Notes under the pieces: model-generated
Database searches by the model: none
What the model saw: only the letters and a program-made list of their open reading frames with translations
What the model was told of the DNA's origin: nothing
Assembly: GCA_039189655.1 (NCBI GenBank)
Contig: JBCCYN010000190.1
Span: 1 to 7,237, forward strand
Source of the DNA: Acuticoccus sp039189655
Lineage (GTDB): Bacteria > Pseudomonadota > Alphaproteobacteria > Rhizobiales > Amorphaceae
Length of the DNA stretch: 7,237 nt
Direction: 5' to 3'
In this document: positions 1-6,733 of the stretch, piece after piece
Layout of the letters: every line of letters begins with the position of its first letter
How positions within the stretch are numbered: the first letter of the stretch is position 1
Program-made: the position numbers and the translations under genes

Positions 1-6
1 CGTACG

Positions 7-489
7 TCAGTCAGGGCCACGTTGTGTCGCGCGCAAGGGCGACGTCAACCCGTCGGCGTTGAGAAGCTCCCATAGGAGAATTTTGCCGGTCTCTGCCGCC
101 CGCTCCCGGAGCGTTACGCGGGGAAGGTTCAATCCAAAAAATTCCGTAACGGTTTTTTGGGGGTCGGGCATCCTCGGCGGCTCCGCCAAAAGGTCCACCA
201 CCAGGGAAAGCCGCATGGCGGCAATGGCGTTGACCGGCCGCACGCCAATCCCGTGGAGTTCGGCAAGGCCGGCAAGGTTTTGCGCCGGGCGGGCAATGAT
301 GCGGCCATGGGCGGCGGTGAGCGCGGTGCGGTCGTCGGCCACGAGGGCGGCGAAGCGCTGGCACCGTTGCCAATGGCTCACGAGGGTAAGCGCCAGGGTG
401 GTTTTTCCCGAGCCCGGCGCGCCGCGGATGAGAACACCCGCTTCCCCAAGGGCAACGGCGCCGGCGTGGACCGTGGGCGGTTTGGCCAC
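7..489 (-). CDS. hprK: HPr kinase/phosphorylase, short alphaproteobacterial form
   Basis: Cytoplasmic enzyme expected to phosphorylate and dephosphorylate HPr of the nitrogen phosphotransferase system on a serine. The 160-residue protein corresponds only to the C-terminal kinase domain, which is normal for alphaproteobacteria; Firmicute HprK is about 310 residues with an extra N-terminal domain. A Walker A loop GAPGSGKT lies at residues 23-30, an acidic VADDR motif at 50-54, and the family signature appears as LAELHGIGV at 75-83. The usual Arg in that signature (ELRG or EVRG) is His79 here, and the loop ends in Thr-Thr rather than the more common Ser-Asp or Ser-Glu. The start is GTG at 487-489, 6 bp after the chvG stop, with only a weak GGTGA upstream, so translational coupling to chvG is likely. 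Downstream PTS genes (EIIA, HPr), usual next in rhizobia, would lie beyond position 1. The family call is firm; catalytic competence is inferred. Confidence 0.9.
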   Translation of the reverse strand: MAKPPTVHAGAVALGEAGVLIRGAPGSGKTTLALTLVSHWQRCQRFAALVADDRTALTAAHGRIIARPAQNLAGLAELHGIGVRPVNAIAAMRLSLVVDLLAEPPRMPDPQKTVTEFFGLNLPRVTLRERAAETGKILLWELLNADGLTSPLRATQRGPD

Positions 490-495
490 GGGCGA

Positions 496-2250
496 TCAGT
501 TCACCGACGGCAGGCGGACTGTAAAGCGCGCGCCGGCCACATTGCGCTCCGGCCCCAGGGTGGTGCGGTAACGGTTTTCAGCAAAAATCTCGCCGTTGTG
601 GGCTTCGATGATCTGTCTGGAAATGGCGAGCCCGAGCCCGGAATTGTTGCCGAAGGAGCTTTGTTCGGAGCGGTCGGTGTAAAAACGCTCGAAAATTCGC
701 TCCAGCATGTCTTCGGCAATGCCGGGTCCCTCGTCGTCCACCACCACCTCGATGAAGTTGGGAAAGCGTTGGACGGTGGTGACCACGCGGCCGCCTTCGG
801 GGGTGAAGGAGCGCGCATTGTCGATGAGGTTGGTAAAGACCTGGCCCAGGCGGCTGTCGTTGCCGATGACCTGGAACGCGTAAGGGTCGTCGGGGCCGCG
901 AATGACGAGATCCACCGCCTGGTTGCGCTCGGCGGCAATCTCCGCCTGGGTGTCCACCACCAGCTGCAAAATGTCCACGAGGTCCACCCGTTCGTAGCGG
1001 TAGCGGTTCAGCTCCGCGTCGAGTTTTGAGGCGTCGGAAATGTCGGAGATGAGACGGTCGATGCGGCGCACGTCATGCTGGATCACATCAAGGAGTTGGG
1101 CGCGGGCTTTGTCGGTGCGGGCGAGCGGCAGGGTTTCCACGGCGCTGCGCAGGGAGGTGAGCGGGTTTTTCAGCTCGTGGGCCACCTCACCGGCGAACGC
1201 CTCGATGGAATCGATGCGCGCATAAAGGGCAACGGTCATGTCGTGCAGGACGCGCGACAGCTCGCCCACTTCACCCCGGTCGCGCAGCTCCGGCATGGGG
1301 GTGGAGATCCCTCCCCTGCGGATGCGGTCGGCGTCGGCGGCAAGGCGCCGGATGGGCCGGGTGATCATGGCCGCAAGGGTCGTACAGATGAAAACCGCCA
1401 CCAGCGCGGCGATGAGAAAGATCTGAACGATGGCGATCTCTTGGGCGCGGGCGACGGTGGTCACCGCCCCCTCCTCGCTGCGAAGGTTCACCGCCGCGAC
1501 CACTTCCTCCCCGGCAAACACCGGCGTTGCCACCGAAACGATGATGTTGCCGGTGTCGTCCACCCGCAGCTCCGCCGACTTCACCCCACCAAGGGCGGCG
1601 GCCACCTCCCGAAATTCCGCCGCCGGTGCATCGGGGGTGGGTTCGGCCGGGAGCGGCGGCGTGACGAGGCTCCCCACAAGGTTGCGCCAGATCGCCGCCG
1701 CGAGGCCCGCATTGAGGGGCGGGGCACCGTTCTCCGGCCCATCGGCGTTCTCCCGCTCGCTGAGGGCGATGGTGCTATCCACCAGCCGGGCCCCATCGGC
1801 ACCGAACACCCGCAGGCGGGTTTGAGAACCCTCCAGCACGTCCTGCAGCACGGTTTCAAAGGCGGTGCGATCAAACCGCGTGCTTACGGCGGGGGGGCGC
1901 GGGCGCTCTTCGTTGTTCGATTCGGGAAGCTCCTCCGTGACGCGATAAAGGAGGGCCGGATGTTCGCTGTCTTCACCGACAGACGCGTTGGAGATGGCCG
2001 AAAGCAGCGCGTCGGACTGGACGAGAAGGCTCTGGGCCACCGCGTCCGCAGCCGCGCCGCGCAGGTCGCTCACCCGCAGCGTCGCCGCAAGGATGATGAA
2101 GAGGCCGACGATGGTGATGATGGACAGCTGCAGCGCAAGGCGGGAAAAGCCCAGCGTCGAGGCGCGCAAAAACCGCCCGCGTCGCTCGGCGAACACTGCC
2201 GGCGGCGGGGTTTTGAAGCCGTCCTGGGACCGGGCCTCGATCGCTACCAC
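496..2250 (-). CDS. chvG: ChvG/ExoS/BvrS-type membrane sensor histidine kinase
   Basis: Inner-membrane sensor kinase that phosphorylates ChvI. In relatives it responds to acid and envelope stress and is held off by periplasmic ExoR; an ExoR partner is not visible here. The 584 residues match the family length. A basic N-terminus is followed by membrane segment 1 (about 36-58), a periplasmic sensing domain of about 210 residues, membrane segment 2 (about 273-295) and a HAMP linker beginning TRPIRRLA (from 297). The phosphoacceptor His358 sits in EVAHELKNP. The ATPase domain shows the N box NLIDNAR (474-480), G1 DEGPG (506-510), the F box ERIFERFY (517-524) and G2 NSGLGLAI (536-543). The start is GTG at 2248-2250, preceded by GGAGGGGGC, a strong ribosome binding site next to an inverted repeat described separately. 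It lies 95 bp downstream of chvI and 6 bp upstream of hprK. All catalytic motifs are present, and nothing suggests damage. Confidence 0.95.
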   Translation of the reverse strand: MVAIEARSQDGFKTPPPAVFAERRGRFLRASTLGFSRLALQLSIITIVGLFIILAATLRVSDLRGAAADAVAQSLLVQSDALLSAISNASVGEDSEHPALLYRVTEELPESNNEERPRPPAVSTRFDRTAFETVLQDVLEGSQTRLRVFGADGARLVDSTIALSERENADGPENGAPPLNAGLAAAIWRNLVGSLVTPPLPAEPTPDAPAAEFREVAAALGGVKSAELRVDDTGNIIVSVATPVFAGEEVVAAVNLRSEEGAVTTVARAQEIAIVQIFLIAALVAVFICTTLAAMITRPIRRLAADADRIRRGGISTPMPELRDRGEVGELSRVLHDMTVALYARIDSIEAFAGEVAHELKNPLTSLRSAVETLPLARTDKARAQLLDVIQHDVRRIDRLISDISDASKLDAELNRYRYERVDLVDILQLVVDTQAEIAAERNQAVDLVIRGPDDPYAFQVIGNDSRLGQVFTNLIDNARSFTPEGGRVVTTVQRFPNFIEVVVDDEGPGIAEDMLERIFERFYTDRSEQSSFGNNSGLGLAISRQIIEAHNGEIFAENRYRTTLGPERNVAGARFTVRLPSVN

Positions 2251-2258
2251 GCCCCCTC

Positions 2259-2290
2259 CACCTCAAGCGCGGGCCCCCGCCCCTGAGGTG
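2259..2290 (-). promoter_or_regulatory. GC-rich hairpin next to the chvG ribosome binding site
   Basis: In the chvI-chvG spacer a perfect 7-bp inverted repeat, CACCTCA at 2259-2265 and TGAGGTG at 2284-2290, flanks an inner GCGG/CCGC pair (2269-2272 and 2277-2280). In the minus-strand transcript this folds into a GC-rich stem whose 3' arm ends at the first G of the GGAGG used by chvG (2255-2259). There is no U tract, so it does not look like an intrinsic terminator. It could tune chvG translation relative to chvI or mark an RNA processing site. The repeat is seen in the sequence; the function is inference. The rest of the spacer (2291-2345) is GC-rich, with repeated GGCCC and GCGCGCAC words and no gene. 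Confidence 0.4.
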
Positions 2291-2345
2291 TGCGCGCTTT
2301 GGCGAGGGCCGGAGCCGGGCCGTGCGCGCTGCCTGAAGGGCCGCC

Positions 2346-3047
2346 CTATTCGTCCTTGAACCGATACCCCACACCGTAGAGGGTTTCGATCATCTCGAAG
2401 CTATCATCGACTTCCTTAAACTTCTTTCGCAACCTCTTGATGTGGCTGTCGATGGTTCGGTCGTCGACGTAGACGTGATCATCGTAGGCGGCGTCCATGA
2501 GCGCATTGCGGCTCTTTACCACGCCTGGGCGTTGCGCCAGGGACTGCAGAATCAGGAATTCCGTAACGGTGAGCACCACCGGCCGGTCCTTCCAGGTGCA
2601 GGTGTGGCGCTCCGAATCCATCACCAGCGACCCCCGTTCCAGGATGCGGGAGGTGTCGGGCTCAGCTTCGGTCACCGCAGCTCGGGCCTGGGCGCGGCGC
2701 AGCACCGCCTTGATGCGCTCCACCAGGAGGCGCTGGGAGAAGGGTTTGCGGATGAAATCGTCCGCGCCCATTTTGAGGCCGAACAACTCGTCGATCTCGT
2801 CATCCTTAGAGGTGAGGAAGATCACCGGCAGGTCCGTCTGCTGGCGCAGGCGGCGCAGCAGTTCCAGCCCGTCCATGCGCGGCATTTTTATGTCGAGCAC
2901 AGCAAGGTCCGGTGGGCTCATGCTGAGGCCCTCTAGTCCGGACGCCCCGTCATTATAGGTGTCGACCTCGAACCCTTCGGACTCCAGCGCGATGGACACG
3001 CTGGTCAAAATGTTGCGGTCGTCGTCGACCAAGGCGATGGTTGCCAT
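2346..3047 (-). CDS. chvI: ChvI/BvrR-type response regulator, OmpR family
   Basis: DNA-binding response regulator of the ChvG/ChvI pair, which in relatives controls envelope, exopolysaccharide, motility and acid-adaptation genes. It has 233 residues, close to the family norm. The receiver domain (1-115) has the acidic pocket DDD at 8-10, phosphoacceptor Asp52 in LDIKMPRMDG, Thr79 and Lys101 in RKPFS. The winged-helix domain (about 135-230) carries the recognition helix DDRTIDSHIKRLRKKF (195-210) and the terminal wing YGVGYRF (224-230). The stretch ALMDAAYDDHVYVDDRTIDS (182-201) is very like known ChvI proteins, which is why I call ChvI rather than generic OmpR. The start is ATG at 3045-3047, with GGTGGA a few bases upstream as ribosome binding site. 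It is the first gene of the chvI-chvG-hprK block and diverges from the HugZ-like gene across 136 bp. In several rhizobia pckA lies next to chvI; it is not here. Confidence 0.96.
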   Translation of the reverse strand: MATIALVDDDRNILTSVSIALESEGFEVDTYNDGASGLEGLSMSPPDLAVLDIKMPRMDGLELLRRLRQQTDLPVIFLTSKDDEIDELFGLKMGADDFIRKPFSQRLLVERIKAVLRRAQARAAVTEAEPDTSRILERGSLVMDSERHTCTWKDRPVVLTVTEFLILQSLAQRPGVVKSRNALMDAAYDDHVYVDDRTIDSHIKRLRKKFKEVDDSFEMIETLYGVGYRFKDE

Positions 3048-3183
3048 ACGTCCACCCGATACATGTTAGGCCTCTAGGGCCCATCTGCTTCGACCAAGGG
3101 GGCACCTTTGTGGGCGAATTGTGGCGACTGCCCCGAAAATGGCGTCTTGAATGTGAAATTGCCACCCAATGGAGGGTGATTTG
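3048..3183. promoter_or_regulatory. divergent intergenic region, chvI / HugZ-like gene
   Basis: These 136 bp between two divergent genes must hold both 5' leaders and probably both promoters, and may hold an autoregulatory ChvI site. I see no convincing sigma-70 -35/-10 pair on either strand. Two small dyads are visible: GGCC-TCTAG-GGCC-like symmetry at about 3069-3082, and ACCAAGG/CCTTTGT (one mismatch) at 3093-3099 and 3105-3111. Either could be an operator, but such short repeats also arise by chance. The promoter role is inferred from gene orientation only. Confidence 0.35.
3171..3175 (+). promoter_or_regulatory. ribosome binding site deciding the HugZ-like start
   Basis: GGAGG lies 8 nt before the ATG at 3184-3186. 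An in-frame ATG at 3169 overlaps this site and has no Shine-Dalgarno of its own, so the shorter protein is preferred. Confidence 0.75.
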
Positions 3184-3918
3184 ATGGCGCAAATGTGGAC
3201 GCCAGCCACGGCCGCCCGCTGGGCCCGGGGCCTCGTTCACGAGGCCAGGGAGGCGGCGTTGGGCTCGCTGGGTGCGGACGGACAACCGCACGTTTCCCAT
3301 GTGGCGGTGGCGACTTTTTGCGACGGCTCGCCCGTTTTGCTGATTTCAGACCTTGCCGTGCACACCAAGAATTTGCGGCGGGACAACCGGGCGTCGTTGT
3401 TGTTTGTGGCGCCTTTTGAGGCCGGAGACACCAACGCGCGGGCTCGCGTGACCTTGGACGGGACCATCGCCGAGGCGTCGGACCGGGATCTTGCCAAGGC
3501 GCGGTTTTTACGCCGGCAGCCGGACGCTGCGGATTATGCCGACTTTGGCGACTTCAGGTTTATGCGGCTCAACCCCGAGGCGATCCATCTGGTGGCGGGG
3601 TTCGGGCGCATTACCTCGCTGGAGCCCGGCCAAATTCTCGCGCAGACCGAGGCGGCCGACGCCATTGCGAAAATGGACGCCGGCGGGTGCGAGCATATGG
3701 ACGAGGACCACGCCGATGCCATGGAATTGATGGCGACCAGGCTCGGCGATGGTCCGCCGGGCGAGTGGCGGGCTGTCGGGCTCGATCCCCTGGGCATCGA
3801 CATGGCGAACGGCGAGCAGGTTTTGCGCGTGGAATTCGACGAGCCGGCGACCAACGGCGGCATGCTGCGCCGCGCGCTCAAGACGTTGACCGACCGGGCG
3901 CGGGCGGCGGAAGGCTGA
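3184..3918 (+). CDS. HugZ-family FMN-binding split-barrel protein with DUF2470 domain
   Basis: Predicted cytoplasmic protein of 244 residues. It joins an N-terminal pyridoxamine 5'-phosphate oxidase-like split barrel (about 5-150) to a C-terminal DUF2470 domain (about 160-240), the architecture of HugZ-type haem oxygenases and of many uncharacterised relatives. The barrel includes the strand and loop LLISDLAVHTKNLRRD (52-67) and the family motif HLVAGFGRI (135-143). The second domain begins with EHMDEDHADAMELM (170-183) and contains AVGLDPLGIDM (197-207). H. pylori and Campylobacter HugZ cleave haem, but members of this fold also bind flavin or act in stress responses, so the substrate is not settled. 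No haem uptake genes are nearby. The start is ATG 3184 because of the GGAGG at 3171-3175. The gene diverges from chvI and converges with the hydrolase gene, 24 bp away; that gap (3919-3942) shows no clear terminator hairpin. Confidence 0.85.
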   Translation: MAQMWTPATAARWARGLVHEAREAALGSLGADGQPHVSHVAVATFCDGSPVLLISDLAVHTKNLRRDNRASLLFVAPFEAGDTNARARVTLDGTIAEASDRDLAKARFLRRQPDAADYADFGDFRFMRLNPEAIHLVAGFGRITSLEPGQILAQTEAADAIAKMDAGGCEHMDEDHADAMELMATRLGDGPPGEWRAVGLDPLGIDMANGEQVLRVEFDEPATNGGMLRRALKTLTDRARAAEG

Positions 3919-3942
3919 GCGCTTCGTTTTGGTGGGTTTGAC

Positions 3943-4929
3943 CTACGCCGATGGATCGTGCGGCTCGAACCGGCCGAGGCGAACGGCGGTCTGACCCGGC
4001 CAGGTGCGCCGCGTGGGCATGATAAGGACGCAGTCGTCGTGGGGTGTGGTGATCGGGGTGTCACCGTCGTTGGCAATGACGGTGCCGGCCTGAGGGATGA
4101 CTTCCATCCCGCGGAACTCGTCCACGAAGGCAAAGTTTTCTGAGGCGATGGTGACGCGTTTTGTGATGCGCAGCACCTTTTGGCTGCTGGTTTCGCCGGG
4201 GGACACTTCTGGGTAGATGTGGTCCGTGGCACCGGTGGCGCGCAAAAAGCGCACGGCGGTCTCAAAGGCCCACACCTCGGCGCCGGTCTCCCAGTGCTGG
4301 CCGCATTCCACCAGGACGGCGTTCTTTGGCGAGGCCGGATCGATGAACGGGGCAAAGTCCCGCAATCGCGGTCCGGCGGCATGGCCCTCGTCGATGACGA
4401 TGGTTTCCGGCGCCCCCACGGCTTTGGCAAGGGCAACGCCCTTTGGCGAAGGGCCGGCCATGAGGAGCGGCTCGGTCACGTGCTGCATGGAGTGAATGTC
4501 GAGGAGAAGGTCGATGGTCCCCACGAAAGGACGCAGCGCGCGGGCGCGGGTGAGTTCAAGACTTTGCCTGGACGACTCTAAGATCTCGTCCGACCAGAGC
4601 CGGTTGAAATCCTCATCGGCCCAGCGCGAATCCATCGGCCGCTCGGCATCGAAGGCGTTATAGGCGTCAAGATTGGCGAAGAAAAAGCTGAGGGTTCCGC
4701 GCTTGGGCCGAACCTCCTCGCGCAGGAGCCGGTCGAGGGCGAGGGCGCCGCAGGGCTCGTTGCCGTGCACCACCGCGCAAAGGGCCACATGGGGACCTGG
4801 CTCTTCGGCTCGAAAGGTCTGCACGTAGTCGACCCCCTCATTGCCGGCCCGGTAGGGGGAAAGGTCCGGCGGTACGAGCTCCACCGGATATTCCAGGGGC
4901 AGTCCGGCAAGGGGATTTGGGTCGGTCAT
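3943..4929 (-). CDS. succinylglutamate desuccinylase/aspartoacylase-family zinc hydrolase
   Basis: Predicted cytoplasmic zinc carboxypeptidase-fold amidohydrolase (M14-like, AstE/AspA family) that would remove an N-acyl group such as acetyl, aspartyl or succinyl from an amino acid. The 328 residues match the family. Zinc ligands are visible as His55 and Glu58 in HGNEPCG and His146 in LDIHSMQH. The substrate-binding stretch ANLDAYNAFDAERPMDSR (85-102) is followed by EDFNRLW (106-112), and the likely catalytic Glu208 lies in VLVECGQHW. The C-terminal part (about 240-328) is a beta-rich extension found in the family. The start is ATG 4927-4929; the only Shine-Dalgarno-like match is a weak GCAGG about 10 nt upstream. 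It diverges from a dipeptide-type binding protein gene, which suggests that it processes an imported N-acyl amino acid or peptide (inference). I do not assign astE: no other arginine succinyltransferase pathway genes are seen. Exact substrate unknown. Confidence 0.86.
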   Translation of the reverse strand: MTDPNPLAGLPLEYPVELVPPDLSPYRAGNEGVDYVQTFRAEEPGPHVALCAVVHGNEPCGALALDRLLREEVRPKRGTLSFFFANLDAYNAFDAERPMDSRWADEDFNRLWSDEILESSRQSLELTRARALRPFVGTIDLLLDIHSMQHVTEPLLMAGPSPKGVALAKAVGAPETIVIDEGHAAGPRLRDFAPFIDPASPKNAVLVECGQHWETGAEVWAFETAVRFLRATGATDHIYPEVSPGETSSQKVLRITKRVTIASENFAFVDEFRGMEVIPQAGTVIANDGDTPITTPHDDCVLIMPTRRTWPGQTAVRLGRFEPHDPSA

Positions 4930-5137
4930 TATGGTTGCCTGCGGGGGTTCGTACTGTGGCGGGCCGGCGCTTTTATTCCGGCGCGGTTGGGGTCGGGCGG
5001 TGACGCAATTCTCCCCGGGCTGACCCGCGGGCGCAACGGTGCTTCCATGAAAAGTTTAGAAGCTCTAGCATCCGGGGAACGGAGCGCGTGGGCGATGCCG
5101 GCCTTGCGTCTCACCACCAATGGGAGGTTCCTCGACA
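4930..5137. promoter_or_regulatory. divergent intergenic region, hydrolase / binding protein
   Basis: These 208 bp separate two divergent genes and presumably contain both promoters. Around 5041-5070 the sequence becomes locally AT-rich and includes a 5-bp dyad, GCTTC (5041-5045) and GAAGC (5059-5063). I see no strong -35/-10 pair, no small ORF with a good ribosome binding site, and no RNA gene. The promoter role is inferred from orientation. Confidence 0.35.
5122..5127 (+). promoter_or_regulatory. ribosome binding site deciding the binding-protein start
   Basis: GGGAGG lies 10 nt before the ATG at 5138-5140. The in-frame ATG at 5120 overlaps it and would add six residues ahead of the signal peptide, so 5138 is the better start. 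Confidence 0.75.
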
Positions 5138-6733
5138 ATGACATCAAGCCGCCACGGCAAAGCCGCGTTGCTAGCGGGTGCTGCCCTCTTCTTCACCACC
5201 GCGAGCGCTGGGGCGCTGGAGCTTGCCGAGCCCAACACTCTTACCGTGGGGCTCGCCTCGGAAGCCACGTCCATCGACCCGCACTTTCACAACCTCACCC
5301 CCAACAGTCAGATCGGCAAACAGATCTTTGACAACCTCATCAATCAGGGGCCGCGCCAGGAGCTGAACCCGGGCCTTGCCACCGAGTGGGGCCCCATCGA
5401 TGACCTCACCTGGGAGTTTAAGCTGCGCGAGGGCGTGACCTTCCACGATGGCTCGCCGTTCACCGCCGACGATGTGGTGTGCACGTTCGAGCGGGTGCCG
5501 AACGTTCCCAACTCGCCCTCTTCGTTCGAGCTCTACACAAAGGGCAAAACGGTCAAGAAGATCGACGATTTTACCATCCACATCACCACCGAAGCGCCCT
5601 ACCCGCTGATGGCGAACGATGTGTCGACCATCTCCATCGTCTCCGACGAGAAGGGCTGCGGCGCGACCACCGACGAGTATAACGACGGGACGGCCGCCTT
5701 CGGCACGGGGCCGTGGAAGTTCGTGGAATACGTGCCCGGCGACCGCATCGTCCTGGAAGCCAACAAGGACTACTGGGGTGGTGCGCCGGCCTTCGACAAA
5801 GCGGTGCTGAAACCCATCAAGTCCGGCCCGGCGCGGGTGGCGGCGCTGCTCGCGGGCGACGTGGATCTCATCAACGACGTCCCCACCACCGACCTTGAGC
5901 GGCTGCGCAGCAACGATGACCTCACCATCAGCCAAGGGCCGTCGAACCGGGTGATCTATCTCCACATGGATCAGTTCCGCGAAAACTCTCCCCACGTGAG
6001 TGGTAAGGACGGCGGTGACATTAAGAACCCGCTGCTCGATGAGCGCGTGCGGCTTGCCATTTCCAAGGCGATCCACCGCGAAGCAATCCGCGATCGGGTG
6101 ATGGAGGGGCAGTCCGTCCCCGCCGGTCAGCTCTTGCCGGAAGGCTTCTTTGGCGTTTCGGAAAATCTCTCGCCCATCGAGTACGACCCGGAAACGTCTA
6201 GACTCCTGTTGGAGCAAGCTGGTTACGGCGACGGCTTTGCCCTCACGATGCATGGGCCCAACGACCGTTACATCAACGATGCGCGGATCTTGGAAGCCAT
6301 CGCCCAGATGCTGAACCGGATCGGGATCGAGGCCTCGGTGGAGACCTTGCCGCGCTCAGTGTTCTTCAGCCGTGCGTCGCGGGGCGGCCCCGACGAAACG
6401 CCGGAATTTTCACTGATCCTCGCCGGTTGGGGTGCGGGATCCGGGGAAGCGTCATCGCCGCTGCGTTCATTGATCCGTACTGGCGGTGCGTCTAACCGGG
6501 GCCGTCACTCGAACCCCGAAATCGACGCGGTCATCGACGAAGCCCTCGCCACGGTCGACGACGAAAAACGTCAGGCCCTCCTCGCCAAGGCTACCGAGAT
6601 GGCCATCGAGGATTCTGCCATCATTCCTGTCCACTATCAGGTGAACGCCTGGGGGATGAAAGATGGCTTGGCCTACGAACCGCGTACCGATGAGTGGACC
6701 CTCACCCAGTACGTCACGCAGACTGACAACTAG
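5138..6733 (+). CDS. ABC transporter periplasmic substrate-binding protein, family 5 (dipeptide/oligopeptide type)
   Basis: Secreted receptor of an ABC importer for peptides or related solutes, 531 residues from the preferred start. The N-terminus is a Sec signal peptide: basic RHGK, a hydrophobic core at about 9-20, and likely cleavage after ASA (24) or GA (26). There is no lipobox Cys. The SBP_bac_5 domain follows with typical landmarks: LTVGLASEATSIDPHF (35-50), WEFKLREGVTFHDGSPFTAD (92-111), GTGPWKF (189-195), YWGGAP (212-217), and near the C-terminus WGAGSGEASSPLRSL and HYQVNAWGMKDGL. The protein is full length with a natural-looking end. Cys115 and Cys174 are in the mature part and could form a disulfide; this is speculative. 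Usually two permease and one or two ATPase genes follow such a gene, but here IS debris starts 64 bp after the stop. Family 5 also includes nickel, glutathione and sugar binders; peptide or acyl-amino-acid uptake is the most likely role. Confidence 0.92.
   Translation: MTSSRHGKAALLAGAALFFTTASAGALELAEPNTLTVGLASEATSIDPHFHNLTPNSQIGKQIFDNLINQGPRQELNPGLATEWGPIDDLTWEFKLREGVTFHDGSPFTADDVVCTFERVPNVPNSPSSFELYTKGKTVKKIDDFTIHITTEAPYPLMANDVSTISIVSDEKGCGATTDEYNDGTAAFGTGPWKFVEYVPGDRIVLEANKDYWGGAPAFDKAVLKPIKSGPARVAALLAGDVDLINDVPTTDLERLRSNDDLTISQGPSNRVIYLHMDQFRENSPHVSGKDGGDIKNPLLDERVRLAISKAIHREAIRDRVMEGQSVPAGQLLPEGFFGVSENLSPIEYDPETSRLLLEQAGYGDGFALTMHGPNDRYINDARILEAIAQMLNRIGIEASVETLPRSVFFSRASRGGPDETPEFSLILAGWGAGSGEASSPLRSLIRTGGASNRGRHSNPEIDAVIDEALATVDDEKRQALLAKATEMAIEDSAIIPVHYQVNAWGMKDGLAYEPRTDEWTLTQYVTQTDN

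Noticed and set aside
1075..2286. Open frame of about 400 codons on the plus strand, antisense to chvG
   Set aside because: It has no ribosome binding site, no recognisable domain and low-complexity His/Gly/Arg-rich composition typical of the mirror frame of a GC-rich gene. chvG on the other strand has every expected motif.
3919..3942. Bidirectional terminator between the two convergent genes
   Set aside because: The 24-bp gap has a T-rich patch but no inverted repeat able to form a stem, so no terminator is called.
3534..4436. Minus-strand open frame of 300 codons spanning the convergent HugZ-like and hydrolase genes
   Set aside because: It overlaps two well-supported genes and its translation is Pro/Ser/Arg-rich without any domain.
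5041..5063. GCTTC/GAAGC dyad as an operator or terminator in the divergent spacer
   Set aside because: A 5-bp stem with a 13-nt loop is too weak and too likely by chance; no U tract follows it.
5171..6253. Open frame of 360 codons on the minus strand, antisense to the binding-protein gene
   Set aside because: The composition is that of a shadow frame (rich in Arg, Val, Gly, His), with no motif and no initiation signal; the plus-strand gene is a full-length family member.
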